DNA from: Flavobacterium sp. ACN2 | GTDB taxonomy: Bacteria; Bacteroidota; Bacteroidia; Flavobacteriales; Flavobacteriaceae | NCBI RefSeq assembly: GCF_002303885.1 | Contig: NZ_MRCM01000002.1 | Coordinates: 372,001 to 436,000, forward strand | Direction: 5' to 3' | Length of the DNA: 64,000 nt | In this document: in pieces, positions 8,888-17,684 of the stretch | How the letters are laid out: each line of letters begins with the position of its first letter | How positions within the stretch are numbered: the first letter of the stretch is position 1 | Position numbers and translations under genes: made by a program | Notes under the pieces: generated by a model | Database searches by the model: none | Told to the model about the DNA's origin: nothing | The model's input: the letters and a program-made list of their open reading frames with translations, nothing else

Positions 8888-10009
8888 ATGAAGTATTACA
8901 TAATTGCAGGAGAAGCCTCTGGAGATTTACATGGTTCAAATTTAATGAAGGCCTTATATACCGAAGATCCAGAAGCAGAAATTAGATTTTGGGGTGGAGA
9001 CTTAATGCAAAAAGCAGGCGGAACTCTAGTAAAACACTATCGCGACCTAGCTTTTATGGGCTTTATTGAAGTGGTTTTCAATTTAAAAACCATTTTAAAC
9101 AATATTAAAATCTGTAAAAAAGACATCTCGGAGTTCAAACCAGATGTGATTATTTTTATTGATTATCCTGGTTTTAATATGCGAATTGCAAAATGGGCAA
9201 AAGAATTAGGTTATAAAACACATTACTATATTTCTCCTCAAATTTGGGCTTGGAAAGAAAATCGAATTAAAGCCATCAAACAAGACATTGATAAGATGTA
9301 TGTTATTTTGCCATTCGAGAAAAGTTTCTACGAAGACAAACATCATTTTCCTGTAGATTTTGTTGGACATCCGCTTATTGATGCCATTCAGAATCAGCCC
9401 GCTTTTGATGAAGCTTTCTTTAGAAAAGAAAATAATTTAGGCGAAAAGCCCATTATTGCCGTTCTACCAGGAAGCCGTAAACAGGAAATTACCAAAATGC
9501 TGAGTGTGATGCTGAGCGTTGTAGATGATTTTCAGGATTATGAATTTGTTATTGCAGGCGCTCCAAGTCAGGAATATGAATTTTATCAGCAATTCCTGAA
9601 AAATAAAAACATTGCCTTTGTTTCGAACAAAACATATGATTTGCTTCGTTCTTCGACAGCTGCTCTTGTAACTTCTGGAACTGCAACTCTTGAAACTGCA
9701 CTTTTTAAAGTTCCCGAGGTCGTTTGCTATAAAGGAAGCGAAGTTTCGTACCAAATTGCAAAACGCATTATTACATTAAAGTATATTTCTCTTGTCAATT
9801 TAATTATGGATCAAGAAGTTGTAACCGAGTTGATTCAAGCAGATTGTAATAAAAAACGAATCAAAGAAGAACTTCAAAAATTATTAGAGCCTGGCCATCG
9901 CAATAAAGTGCTGCAAAATTACGATATATTAGAACAAAAATTAGGTGGAGTTGGCGCGAGTAAAAACACAGCAAAACTCATTGTTGCCGATTTAAAACAA
10001 AATAATTAA
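8888..10009 (+). CDS. lpxB: Lipid-A-disaccharide synthase
   Basis: GT19 glycosyltransferase of 373 residues that joins lipid X to UDP-2,3-diacylglucosamine in lipid A synthesis at the inner leaflet of the inner membrane. Signatures are YYIIAGEASGDLHGSNLM at the start, FMGFIEV, VIFIDYPGFNMR, YYISPQIWAWKENR, FVGHPL, AVLPGSRKQEI, and the nucleotide-binding SGTATLETAL with P-x-V-V-C-Y-K. The length is typical. It is followed after 5 bp by an NlpC/P60 lipoprotein gene. Confidence 0.97.
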   Translation: MKYYIIAGEASGDLHGSNLMKALYTEDPEAEIRFWGGDLMQKAGGTLVKHYRDLAFMGFIEVVFNLKTILNNIKICKKDISEFKPDVIIFIDYPGFNMRIAKWAKELGYKTHYYISPQIWAWKENRIKAIKQDIDKMYVILPFEKSFYEDKHHFPVDFVGHPLIDAIQNQPAFDEAFFRKENNLGEKPIIAVLPGSRKQEITKMLSVMLSVVDDFQDYEFVIAGAPSQEYEFYQQFLKNKNIAFVSNKTYDLLRSSTAALVTSGTATLETALFKVPEVVCYKGSEVSYQIAKRIITLKYISLVNLIMDQEVVTELIQADCNKKRIKEELQKLLEPGHRNKVLQNYDILEQKLGGVGASKNTAKLIVADLKQNN

Positions 10010-10014
10010 TTGAT

Positions 10015-10512
10015 TTGAAACGAATTGTAATTTTTCTGCTTTTAGCAATTGCTGTTACTTCTTGTAAATCCACTTCGACAGCGGTATCAAAAAACAGCAC
10101 AAAAAGCGAATCGAAAAAAGAAAACAGAGCTTTGGTTAATAATTTAATTGAAAAAGCTACTGATAATATTGGCGTTCGCTATAAAGCAGGTGGAACTACA
10201 AAAAGCGGTTTTGATTGTTCTGGATTAGTTTACACCACTTTTGAAAGTGAAAATATCCAACTTCCGAGAAGTTCTTTTGATCAAGCAAAAATTGGAAAAG
10301 TTGTCCCATTAAATGACGCCAAAAAGGGAGATTTAATTTTCTTTAAAACCAACAAAAGCAGACAAATCAATCACGTCGGACTAATTACAGAGGTCAATTC
10401 TGATGAAATAAAATTTGTCCACTCATCTACCTCAAAAGGTGTAATTATTTCCTCTACCAAAGAACCTTATTACAAAAACTCCTTTGAGCAGGTAAATAGG
10501 ATTCTTCAATAA
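10015..10512 (+). CDS. NlpC/P60 (C40) peptidoglycan endopeptidase lipoprotein
   Basis: 165 residues. A short signal peptide ends in a lipobox (AIAVTSCKST), then a Ser/Lys-rich linker, then an NlpC/P60 domain with the catalytic Cys in GFDCSGLVY, His in INHVGLI and a third polar residue in KFVHSS. Such enzymes cleave D-Glu-diaminopimelate bonds in peptidoglycan. The start is TTG at 10015, which places the lipobox correctly; no ATG fits. It begins 5 bp after lpxB, so co-transcription is likely. Confidence 0.92.
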   Translation: MKRIVIFLLLAIAVTSCKSTSTAVSKNSTKSESKKENRALVNNLIEKATDNIGVRYKAGGTTKSGFDCSGLVYTTFESENIQLPRSSFDQAKIGKVVPLNDAKKGDLIFFKTNKSRQINHVGLITEVNSDEIKFVHSSTSKGVIISSTKEPYYKNSFEQVNRILQ

Positions 10513-10562
10513 AAAGATATTTTTTTATTATTTTTCTTACAAATATTTAATACTTTTAAGCC

Positions 10563-12587
10563 ATGAAAGTATTAGATTTTCCGTTAATAAAAATTACAAT
10601 CGCTTTTATAATAGGTGTCATCACAGCTTATTATTTACACTTATCTATTGCGGCAATTCATTATTTGCTACTAATTTGTCTTTTCTTATTTGTCAGTACC
10701 TATTTATGGAATTTAAAAAACAATAAGAAAACAATTCTTTTTGGGATTTCAGTTTACTTGCTCTCTTTTTTCTTAGGTTCTTTTACTCTTATTAGCCATA
10801 CCGAAAGTCTTCAAAAGAACAATTACACGCATTGCAAAGCAGCATTTGAAACAAAACAATCTCTTACTTTAATCTTGAGAGAAAAATTAAAAAGCAATGA
10901 TTTCAGTGATCGTTACATTGGGCATATCAAAACCATTTCAGGAAAAGTTTATTCTGGAAAAATAATTGTAAACGTTCAAAAAGATAGTAACCGCAATGCT
11001 CTAATTATAGGAAACAACATTAAAATTCAAACGCTTTTACAGCGAAATAAACCCAGTAAAAATCCAAATCAATTTGATTACAGTAGATATTTGGCAGACA
11101 AACAAATTTATGCTCAGATTTATTGTTCTAAAAAAGAAATTTTGGTGAACAAAAACATTCAAAAAGACATTTGGTATTATTGTGCCAAATTACATTCGCG
11201 AATAATTTTTAATCTTGAAAAGTCAAAATTCAACAAATCTGAAATGAATGTTGCTCTGGCGCTCATTTTAGGTCAGCAGCAGGACATTTCACAAGACATT
11301 ATCCAAGATTATCAATACTCTGGCGCTACACACGTTTTATCGGTTTCTGGGCTTCATGTAGGCTTTATAATGATTTTTATAACCTTTATACTCAAACCAA
11401 TTCCAAACACAAAAAAAGGTTCATTTTTTAAACTGGCTTGCATTCTAATTTCCTTAGCTGGTTTTGCTATTATTTCTGGCTTATCGCCTTCCGTTTTACG
11501 ATCTGTAGTCATGTTCTCCTTTCTTGCAATTGGAAATCATTTGCGCCGAACTGGCAACATCTACCATACTTTACTCGTTTCAATTTTACTAATATTACTT
11601 TTTGAGCCTTATTTCTTATTTGATGTTGGCTTTCAATTAAGTTACATCGCACTTTTTTTCATTCTTTGGCTACAGCCTGTTTTAAAAAACATTTATAAAC
11701 CAAAAAACAAAATAACAATTTACATTTGGGAAGCTTTAACGGTTTCATTCGCTGCTCAAATTGGCACATTGCCTTTATGCCTTTATTATTTCCATCAATT
11801 TCCAGGGTTATTTTTTGTCACAAACATTATTATACTCCCTATTTTATCCTTTATCATGATTGCTGGAATTGTGGTTATGATTATCTCCATTTTCACCAGT
11901 CCGCCCTTATTCATCACCATGATTTTTGAGAAAAGCATCTATCTGCTAAATCTTACAATTCATGCTGTTGCTTCTATAGATTCGTTTGTTATCAGAGACA
12001 TCAGCTTTAATTTGTTTCATTTATGGGCATTTTCTTTATTTATAATCAGCACCATTATCTGGATTAAAAAACCAAGTTTCAGCAAATTGCTATATGCATT
12101 GATTTCGATTATTGCGATCCAGCTTGCCTTTATTTTAACCAAAATAGAAACAGAAAAAGAAGAAGAATTGATTGTTTATAACGAAAGAAACAATACACTC
12201 ATTTCCGAGCGTTCAGGAAGAAATCTTGTATTTTTTACTAGAGATACTGTTATTGAAAACAACAGAAACATCAATTCGTATCTCGTAGGGAATTCAATTG
12301 CGCTGTCTAGAATCACAGAGATCAAAAATGTGCTTTATTTTAAAGACACCAAAATTCTAATTATTGACAGCACTAAAACTTTACCAGAAAAAGTAAATCC
12401 AGATATCTTAATTCTTACTCAGACCTCAAAAATAAATCTGGATCGATTGCTAGAAAATATTCGTCCTAAAATTGTTATTGCTGATGGATCGAACTCTAAT
12501 TCGATTCAGAAAAATTGGAAAAATAGTTGTCTTAAAAAAAATATCCCTTTTCATTCAACAAAAGAAAAGGGATATTATAGATTGTAA
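10563..12587 (+). CDS. comEC: ComEC/Rec2 family DNA-uptake channel protein
   Basis: A 674-residue polytopic inner-membrane protein. The N-terminal two helices and soluble DUF4131-like segment (residues 1-190) precede the competence domain with the hallmark THVLSVSGLHVGFI near residue 260 and about eight further membrane helices. The C-terminal 150 residues resemble a remnant of the metallo-beta-lactamase domain (PDILILTQ, KIVIADGS) but show no HxHxDH metal motif, so nuclease activity is doubtful. Known family role: import of single-stranded DNA in natural transformation. Its last codons contain a hairpin that can serve as terminator for the gene on the opposite strand. Confidence 0.9.
   Translation: MKVLDFPLIKITIAFIIGVITAYYLHLSIAAIHYLLLICLFLFVSTYLWNLKNNKKTILFGISVYLLSFFLGSFTLISHTESLQKNNYTHCKAAFETKQSLTLILREKLKSNDFSDRYIGHIKTISGKVYSGKIIVNVQKDSNRNALIIGNNIKIQTLLQRNKPSKNPNQFDYSRYLADKQIYAQIYCSKKEILVNKNIQKDIWYYCAKLHSRIIFNLEKSKFNKSEMNVALALILGQQQDISQDIIQDYQYSGATHVLSVSGLHVGFIMIFITFILKPIPNTKKGSFFKLACILISLAGFAIISGLSPSVLRSVVMFSFLAIGNHLRRTGNIYHTLLVSILLILLFEPYFLFDVGFQLSYIALFFILWLQPVLKNIYKPKNKITIYIWEALTVSFAAQIGTLPLCLYYFHQFPGLFFVTNIIILPILSFIMIAGIVVMIISIFTSPPLFITMIFEKSIYLLNLTIHAVASIDSFVIRDISFNLFHLWAFSLFIISTIIWIKKPSFSKLLYALISIIAIQLAFILTKIETEKEEELIVYNERNNTLISERSGRNLVFFTRDTVIENNRNINSYLVGNSIALSRITEIKNVLYFKDTKILIIDSTKTLPEKVNPDILILTQTSKINLDRLLENIRPKIVIADGSNSNSIQKNWKNSCLKKNIPFHSTKEKGYYRL
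12541..12575 (-). terminator. Terminator embedded in the comEC coding end, for the opposite-strand thioredoxin-like gene
   Basis: A perfect 12-bp stem (ATATCCCTTTTC / GAAAAGGGATAT) with an 11-nt spacer lies wholly inside the last 16 codons of comEC. On the minus strand it is followed by an uninterrupted run of T residues (the A run before 12541), the canonical layout for terminating the minus-strand gene that ends at 12590. Confidence 0.75.
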
Positions 12588-12589
12588 TT

Positions 12590-13039
12590 TTATTCTGGAT
12601 TTAAAATCAAATCCGATTCAGAAATCCATGATTTAACGCCAGAAGCTTTATAGCCAATAAGTCCTAGTTTATTAAAATTGGTTTTTCCTTTTCTACTGGT
12701 AACTTCAGAAAAACACACTTGCGGAACCTCTTCTATACCAAAAGCATTTTTCAATCGCAAATTTTGCTCTTTACTAGCATCAGAAATAGATGGATCAGAG
12801 AGATCAAGTTTGACCAAAATAACATTTTTACGCGACCATTCTTCAAAATCACGAGTGGCAAAAATTTCATTTTGCAATTGAGGACTCACGTTTTGACTAG
12901 TAAAAAAAATCAGCAAAGGCTTTCTCTTTTCCGCACTTACAGTTACGGCATCATTAATGTCTGTTTTCCATATTATATTTTGAGAATTCATATAAAATGG
13001 ACTTAAAAAAAATAGTAGGATAAGTAATTTTTTCGGCAT
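12590..13039 (-). CDS. Thioredoxin-fold protein lacking the CxxC motif (paralogue 1)
   Basis: 149 residues with a signal peptide (KLLILLFFLSPFYMNS) and a thioredoxin-like fold shared with the two neighbours upstream on the same strand. Where the third copy has WCGWC, this protein reads QNVSP, so both redox cysteines are absent. The cis-proline loop is kept (EEVPQVCF), with a single Cys at about residue 109, three positions after that Pro. It cannot act as a dithiol oxidoreductase; a binding, chaperone or mixed-disulfide role is possible. It is flanked by its own terminator embedded in comEC. Confidence 0.8.
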   Translation of the reverse strand: MPKKLLILLFFLSPFYMNSQNIIWKTDINDAVTVSAEKRKPLLIFFTSQNVSPQLQNEIFATRDFEEWSRKNVILVKLDLSDPSISDASKEQNLRLKNAFGIEEVPQVCFSEVTSRKGKTNFNKLGLIGYKASGVKSWISESDLILNPE

Positions 13040-13237
13040 ATAATTTTGGTTTGGGTTATGTTAATAAAACTAAAATAGTATAAAAATATAATCCAATAAA
13101 GAATTTAAGAGATTAAAAACCAAGTTCTAAGCATTAAAATCAAATTGACAATAAATTGCCTGTTTTTTAATAAATGTGAAATAAACACTAATAAAAACAA
13201 TCAAATATTGATTGATCTTTTTTTAGAATAAAAAAAA

Positions 13238-13263
13238 TCCCCTCCTGTAAAACAGAAAGGGGA
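13238..13263 (-). terminator. Terminator of thioredoxin-like paralogue 2
   Basis: Stem TCCCC/GGGGA extended by CTGT/ACAG with a small bulge. On the minus strand it is followed by seven T residues. It lies 40 bp after the stop at 13303. Confidence 0.75.
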
Positions 13264-13302
13264 CTAAAAAAAATTAAAATAAAAGTCGAATGAAATCGTT
13301 TA

Positions 13303-13755
13303 CTATTCTGATGGATGTAAAATTGCATTTGATTCTGCAATCCAAGCTTTCGCTCCTCCAGGTTTATAGGCTATTTTTCCTAAAGCACTAAATGTAGTTT
13401 TGTTTTTTCTTACCGATGCCATTGCAAAGCATACTTCTGGAAGATCTTGAACTCCAAATGCATTTTTTAATTTTACATTCTGTTCACGATCACTATCTGA
13501 AGCATTCATATCAGACAAATCTAATTTTACTAAGACCACATTGTCACGTGACCATACAGCAAAATCGGGCGTTTTAAAGATTTCATTTTGAAGATTTTCT
13601 GGTACACCTGAGGCAGTGAATAAAATCAGCATTGGTTTTTTCTGGTCATTACTTATAGCAATAGCATCTGTCATGTTTGTTCTCCATGCTAAGTTTTGTG
13701 CTTGGGCCATAAATGAACCTAAAAAAAATAGTAGGATAAGTAATTTTTTAGTCAT
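13303..13755 (-). CDS. Thioredoxin-fold protein lacking the CxxC motif (paralogue 2)
   Basis: 150 residues, clearly related to the preceding gene: the signal peptide KLLILLFFLGSFMAQAQ, the strand PMLILFTASG, SRDNVVLVKLDLSD and the C-terminal GKIAYKPGGAKAWI align. The active site reads SGVPENLQNE with no cysteine, and the only Cys is at residue 109 in DLPEVCF, the same position as in paralogue 1. Length is slightly above that of simple thioredoxins, as expected for exported DUF255-like or thioredoxin_7-type proteins. Function unknown. Confidence 0.8.
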   Translation of the reverse strand: MTKKLLILLFFLGSFMAQAQNLAWRTNMTDAIAISNDQKKPMLILFTASGVPENLQNEIFKTPDFAVWSRDNVVLVKLDLSDMNASDSDREQNVKLKNAFGVQDLPEVCFAMASVRKNKTTFSALGKIAYKPGGAKAWIAESNAILHPSE

Positions 13756-13919
13756 ATAAATTGGTTTTGGTTAGATTAGCAAGACGAAATTAACATTATA
13801 TTTTAGTTATCCAAATTTTATTAGCACAAAAAATACATTATATGTTTTTTTAAACGTGATAAAATAAATAATACTCAATTTGCCTATATTTTGTAAAGAA
13901 TTTTTCCTACTAAACAAAA

Positions 13920-13950
13920 AAAAGGTCCCTTACAGTGTAAGAGACCTTTT
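13920..13950 (-). terminator. Terminator of the CxxC thioredoxin gene
   Basis: Stem AAAAGGTC-CTTAC / GTAAG-GACCTTTT with one internal mismatch and a 3-nt loop, followed on the minus strand by a T run. It separates the CxxC copy from paralogue 2. Confidence 0.85.
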
Positions 13951-13970
13951 GATATTTTTTTATTCTAAAT

Positions 13971-14438
13971 TTATAATTTCTTCGGATGCACTATACCTTC
14001 TGCAACATTTAACCAAGCAGATGGCCCACCAGCAACATATCCTGTTTTACCAAGACCTTTAAAATTAACTCTTCCGTCTTTTGTTTCTGCACTTGTAAAG
14101 AAAACAGTTGGAAACCCTTGAATACCGAAAGCTTGCTGCAATTCATTGTTTTGACTTTTAAGCTCTGGCGTTTGTGCAACAGCTCTAGGATAATCTAATT
14201 CTACTAGAACTACATTATCAGTCGCCCACTTTTTAAATTCGGCAGTTTTTAAAACTTCATTTTGCAAACGAATACACCAACCACACCAATCACTGCCTGT
14301 AAAAAACATTAGCATAGGCTTTTGTTCTTTGTTACTTATAGTAATGGCTTCTCTAACATCTGTATACCATTTTAATTCTTGTGCCTGAATATTTGCGGCT
14401 CCAATTAAAAACAAAGCGATGAGTAGTATTTTTTTCAT
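13971..14438 (-). CDS. Exported thioredoxin-family protein with CGWC active site
   Basis: 155 residues with a signal peptide cleaved near NIQAQ. The redox motif is WCGWC (Cys 52 and Cys 55), and the cis-proline is in GIQGFPTVFF. It therefore is a plausible periplasmic or envelope thiol reductase. It starts 47 bp downstream of the peptide transporter gene on the same strand and could be partly read through from it; a TAnnTTTG-like box (14462-14455) with sub-optimal spacing lies in that gap. It appears to be the functional ancestor-type copy of the three tandem paralogues. Confidence 0.9.
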   Translation of the reverse strand: MKKILLIALFLIGAANIQAQELKWYTDVREAITISNKEQKPMLMFFTGSDWCGWCIRLQNEVLKTAEFKKWATDNVVLVELDYPRAVAQTPELKSQNNELQQAFGIQGFPTVFFTSAETKDGRVNFKGLGKTGYVAGGPSAWLNVAEGIVHPKKL

Positions 14439-14485
14439 AACGAGGAATTTTATGCAAATTTATGCAAAAAGTTATTACAATATAA

Positions 14486-15970
14486 TTATTTAACTTCCTG
14501 CATTAATCTCTTGATTAGCGGGGTAGCCACAATTAAAACAACTCCGGCAATTAAAGAATACAATGCTAATTGATAATATCCGTCTGTATAGGCAATAAGT
14601 TTAGACATTAATGTAGTTCCAGTGTTGGCATCAGATATTTCGGCTCCCAATTTCCCAGCAGCAAACTGACCAAATGCACTAGACAAGAACCACAATCCCA
14701 TCATCATTCCAAACAATCGTTTAGGAGATAATTTGGTAATTACCGACATTCCGATTGGACCAATACACAACTCTCCAAGCGTATAAACAAGATATCCTAA
14801 AGCAAAAACATCCAGAGAACTTAATCCATCTGCATCTACAAAAAATCTAGCAGAGTAAAAGATAAAGAAACCTGCCGCAAGAAGAATAAATGACAAACCA
14901 AACTTAATAACAGTATTCGGTTCAATTTTTCGCTTAGCCATTAATATCCATAATAACCCAACTAATGGGCTAAAAATAACAACATACAATGAATTGATAC
15001 TGTTATTTACCACATTTGGATCAATATGAAAAAACAACAACTTGTTCGATAAATTGTCTTTTGCAAACAAAGACAATGAACCTCCAGATTGCTCCGAGAT
15101 GGCCATAAACATAAAGTATCCAAAAATGAATACAAATGCAGCTAAAAGTTTTCTCTGCTGTTTTCCATCTTTTAACATTATCAATTCATATGCAAAATAT
15201 CCTAATGCCACTACTCCCATAGTATACATAAAGTACTCTGTAAAATCAGAATTGATAACCATTATATAAACTAGTGGAATTACAACAAAAGAACCTACAT
15301 AAACTGCAGTTTCATAAAGATTACGTTTTTTAGGTGCATGGTTTTCTAATGGAGAATTTCCAATTGGCGCAAGATGCTTTTTCGTTAAAAGAAAAGTAAT
15401 AACTCCAATTATCATCACAATTGCCGCAGAAAGAAAACAAAGACTCCAAGAATAGTTTTTTCCTAAATAAATAGGAATTGCACCACCAAGCATTCCTCCA
15501 ATATTAATTCCTGCATAAAACAATCCGTAACCAGCATCTCGACGGCCGTCACTTTCATGATACAACTCTCCTACCATTGAAGATACGTTTGGTTTAAAAA
15601 AACCAGTTCCGATAATAGAAAGTGTTATTCCGTAGTAAAAGAAATCATGCGGAGAAGCTGCAATAAGCAAGTTCCCAAGAATCATGACAATTCCTCCAAA
15701 AAGAAGCGATTTCTTAAAACCTAGTATTTTATCGGCAAAGATTCCACCGATAAAAGTAAATGCATATACAAAAGCCTGAATTGCTCCATATTGCAAATTT
15801 GCTTTTCCTTCTACTAGACCTAATTGGTCTACCATAAAAAAAGCTAAAACCCCTCTCATTCCGTAGAAACAAAAACGCTCCCACATTTCAACCAAAAACA
15901 AGTACCACAATTGTTTTGGGTACTTGCCTTTAAAATTTTGAATTTCTTCTAAAGTAATATTGTTTTCCAT
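14486..15970 (-). CDS. Proton-dependent oligopeptide (POT/PTR2) transporter
   Basis: 494 residues, about 12-14 membrane helices, inner membrane. It belongs to the POT branch of MFS that imports di- and tripeptides with protons. The helix-1 proton-coupling motif ExxERF is present (EMWERFCFYGMRG), followed by the GGIFADKILG motif and FFKPNVSSMVGELY. It lies 3 bp from a second POT gene and downstream of a DPP-IV-type peptidase gene, which fits use of peptides released outside the cytoplasm. Confidence 0.93.
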   Translation of the reverse strand: MENNITLEEIQNFKGKYPKQLWYLFLVEMWERFCFYGMRGVLAFFMVDQLGLVEGKANLQYGAIQAFVYAFTFIGGIFADKILGFKKSLLFGGIVMILGNLLIAASPHDFFYYGITLSIIGTGFFKPNVSSMVGELYHESDGRRDAGYGLFYAGINIGGMLGGAIPIYLGKNYSWSLCFLSAAIVMIIGVITFLLTKKHLAPIGNSPLENHAPKKRNLYETAVYVGSFVVIPLVYIMVINSDFTEYFMYTMGVVALGYFAYELIMLKDGKQQRKLLAAFVFIFGYFMFMAISEQSGGSLSLFAKDNLSNKLLFFHIDPNVVNNSINSLYVVIFSPLVGLLWILMAKRKIEPNTVIKFGLSFILLAAGFFIFYSARFFVDADGLSSLDVFALGYLVYTLGELCIGPIGMSVITKLSPKRLFGMMMGLWFLSSAFGQFAAGKLGAEISDANTGTTLMSKLIAYTDGYYQLALYSLIAGVVLIVATPLIKRLMQEVK

Positions 15971-15973
15971 TTT

Positions 15974-17659
15974 TTATCTAACACCGTGCATTAATTTTTT
16001 CAATAGTGGTGTTAAAGCAAATAATAAAATTGCAGCAATACCAGTTAGGACAACAAATACCATAAAGAATTCATATAAGTTATGGATTTCAAATCCTGCA
16101 AAAATTGGGTTTTGCGCACTAATTTGATGATGATCCAACAAAGCCAATTGGTCTGCTGAAAGCGTTATTTTTTTATCTAAAACTGCCTGAAGATCGATTC
16201 CTAATTCTTTTGCTTTTGCAAATTTATCACCAGTTGCTGGTAAAATAGAACCTAAAGTTCCTCCTAAAGCGTAACCTGATGCATTAGACAAGAAGAATAC
16301 TCCGTATAATAATGATGCAAAACGTTTTGGAGATAATTTACCAACCAATGACAAACCAATTGGAGACAAACACAACTCTGCACATGTATTTAAGAAATAT
16401 AATAAGATCAACCATTTAACTAGCAAGAAACCTGAAGTTCCGATATAAGAAACCTGAGTCGCGATCATAAAGAAACTAATCGAAATGATTACTAAACCTG
16501 CAGCCAATTTTACAGGAGAAATCGGCTCTTTCCCTTTAGCTCTTAAAGTATCCCAAAGCACACTGAAAGGAACTGCTAAAAGCACAACAAATAATCCGTT
16601 AAAAATTTGAACCATCGATGGTGGCATTGCCCAACCAAAGAAATGTCTGTCTGTTTGGTTATCTGCAATAAAAGTTAAAGACGAACCCGCCTGCTCAAAT
16701 GCCGCCCAGAAAAAGATAATAAAGAACGATACGATGTAGATTACAATAATTCTATCTCTTTCAATTTTAGTTAAAGAAGTATCAGAGATAATTAATCCTG
16801 CCAAAGCCAAACCACTTGAGTAAATCAAAGTATAAATTAAGTTCTGACCTACAACATAATGAAAAAAGAAACCTAAAGCAATAAAAGCAACTCCTGCCAT
16901 AGCAAGCGCTTTATTTGAAAAGTTTGCTTTCTGAGCTTCTCCTTCTTCAAAATCTGAAGCATCATTTTTAGAAGGAAGTCCTCCTAATGGTTTTCCTTCT
17001 GGAGAAACCACATATTTATTTTTTAAGAAGTAGAACAAAATTGTTCCTAACAACATAGCCACAGAAGCCGCCATGAATCCCCATCTAAAAGCGTGGATAT
17101 CTCTAATTCCACCAGCATCTTTAACATCTCCTAACAAAGGACAGATAGACTGACCTAAGAATGCTCCGATGTTAATTCCCATATAGAAAATAGTAAATGC
17201 ACTATCCAATTTTGTTTTTTCTTGTTTTGGATACAAACTTCCAACCATACTAGAAATGTTTGGCTTAAAGAATCCGTTACCAAAAACAATTACACCCAAT
17301 GCAGAGTACATAACGATTTTTGCCAAGTCTAAATTAGACTCAAAAATACTTCCGCTCGTAAACAAAAGCATTTGTCCTATTGCCATTAACAACCCTCCCA
17401 ATAAGATACAGTTTCTGTTTCCTAAATAGCGGTCAGCAACAAAACCTCCTAACATTGGAGTCAAATAACAAAGCCCAAGGAAACCTCCGTAAATTAAAGA
17501 AGCTTCTTCTTCCTTCATTAATAATGAATTCACAAGGAATAAAGTTAATAAAGCTCGCATTCCATAAAAATTGAATCGCTCCCACATCTCCGTTCCAAAC
17601 AATACCCAAAGCCCTTTTGGATGCGCGGTTTTTACTTGTGTTTCTCCCATATTATTCAC
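15974..17659 (-). CDS. Proton-dependent oligopeptide (POT/PTR2) transporter, second paralogue
   Basis: 561 residues with the same family motifs (EMWERFNFYGMRALL, GGFVADRYLGNR, FFKPNISSMVGSLYP). It differs from its neighbour by a longer hydrophilic loop near residues 225-245 and an extra segment near residues 480-520 between the last helices (KFAKAKELGIDLQ). The stop is 3 bp from the next POT start, so the two are surely co-transcribed. Two non-identical carriers side by side suggest different peptide preferences. Confidence 0.93.
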   Translation of the reverse strand: MNNMGETQVKTAHPKGLWVLFGTEMWERFNFYGMRALLTLFLVNSLLMKEEEASLIYGGFLGLCYLTPMLGGFVADRYLGNRNCILLGGLLMAIGQMLLFTSGSIFESNLDLAKIVMYSALGVIVFGNGFFKPNISSMVGSLYPKQEKTKLDSAFTIFYMGINIGAFLGQSICPLLGDVKDAGGIRDIHAFRWGFMAASVAMLLGTILFYFLKNKYVVSPEGKPLGGLPSKNDASDFEEGEAQKANFSNKALAMAGVAFIALGFFFHYVVGQNLIYTLIYSSGLALAGLIISDTSLTKIERDRIIVIYIVSFFIIFFWAAFEQAGSSLTFIADNQTDRHFFGWAMPPSMVQIFNGLFVVLLAVPFSVLWDTLRAKGKEPISPVKLAAGLVIISISFFMIATQVSYIGTSGFLLVKWLILLYFLNTCAELCLSPIGLSLVGKLSPKRFASLLYGVFFLSNASGYALGGTLGSILPATGDKFAKAKELGIDLQAVLDKKITLSADQLALLDHHQISAQNPIFAGFEIHNLYEFFMVFVVLTGIAAILLFALTPLLKKLMHGVR

Positions 17660-17684
17660 TATTTAATTAGGTTATGATTTTAAA

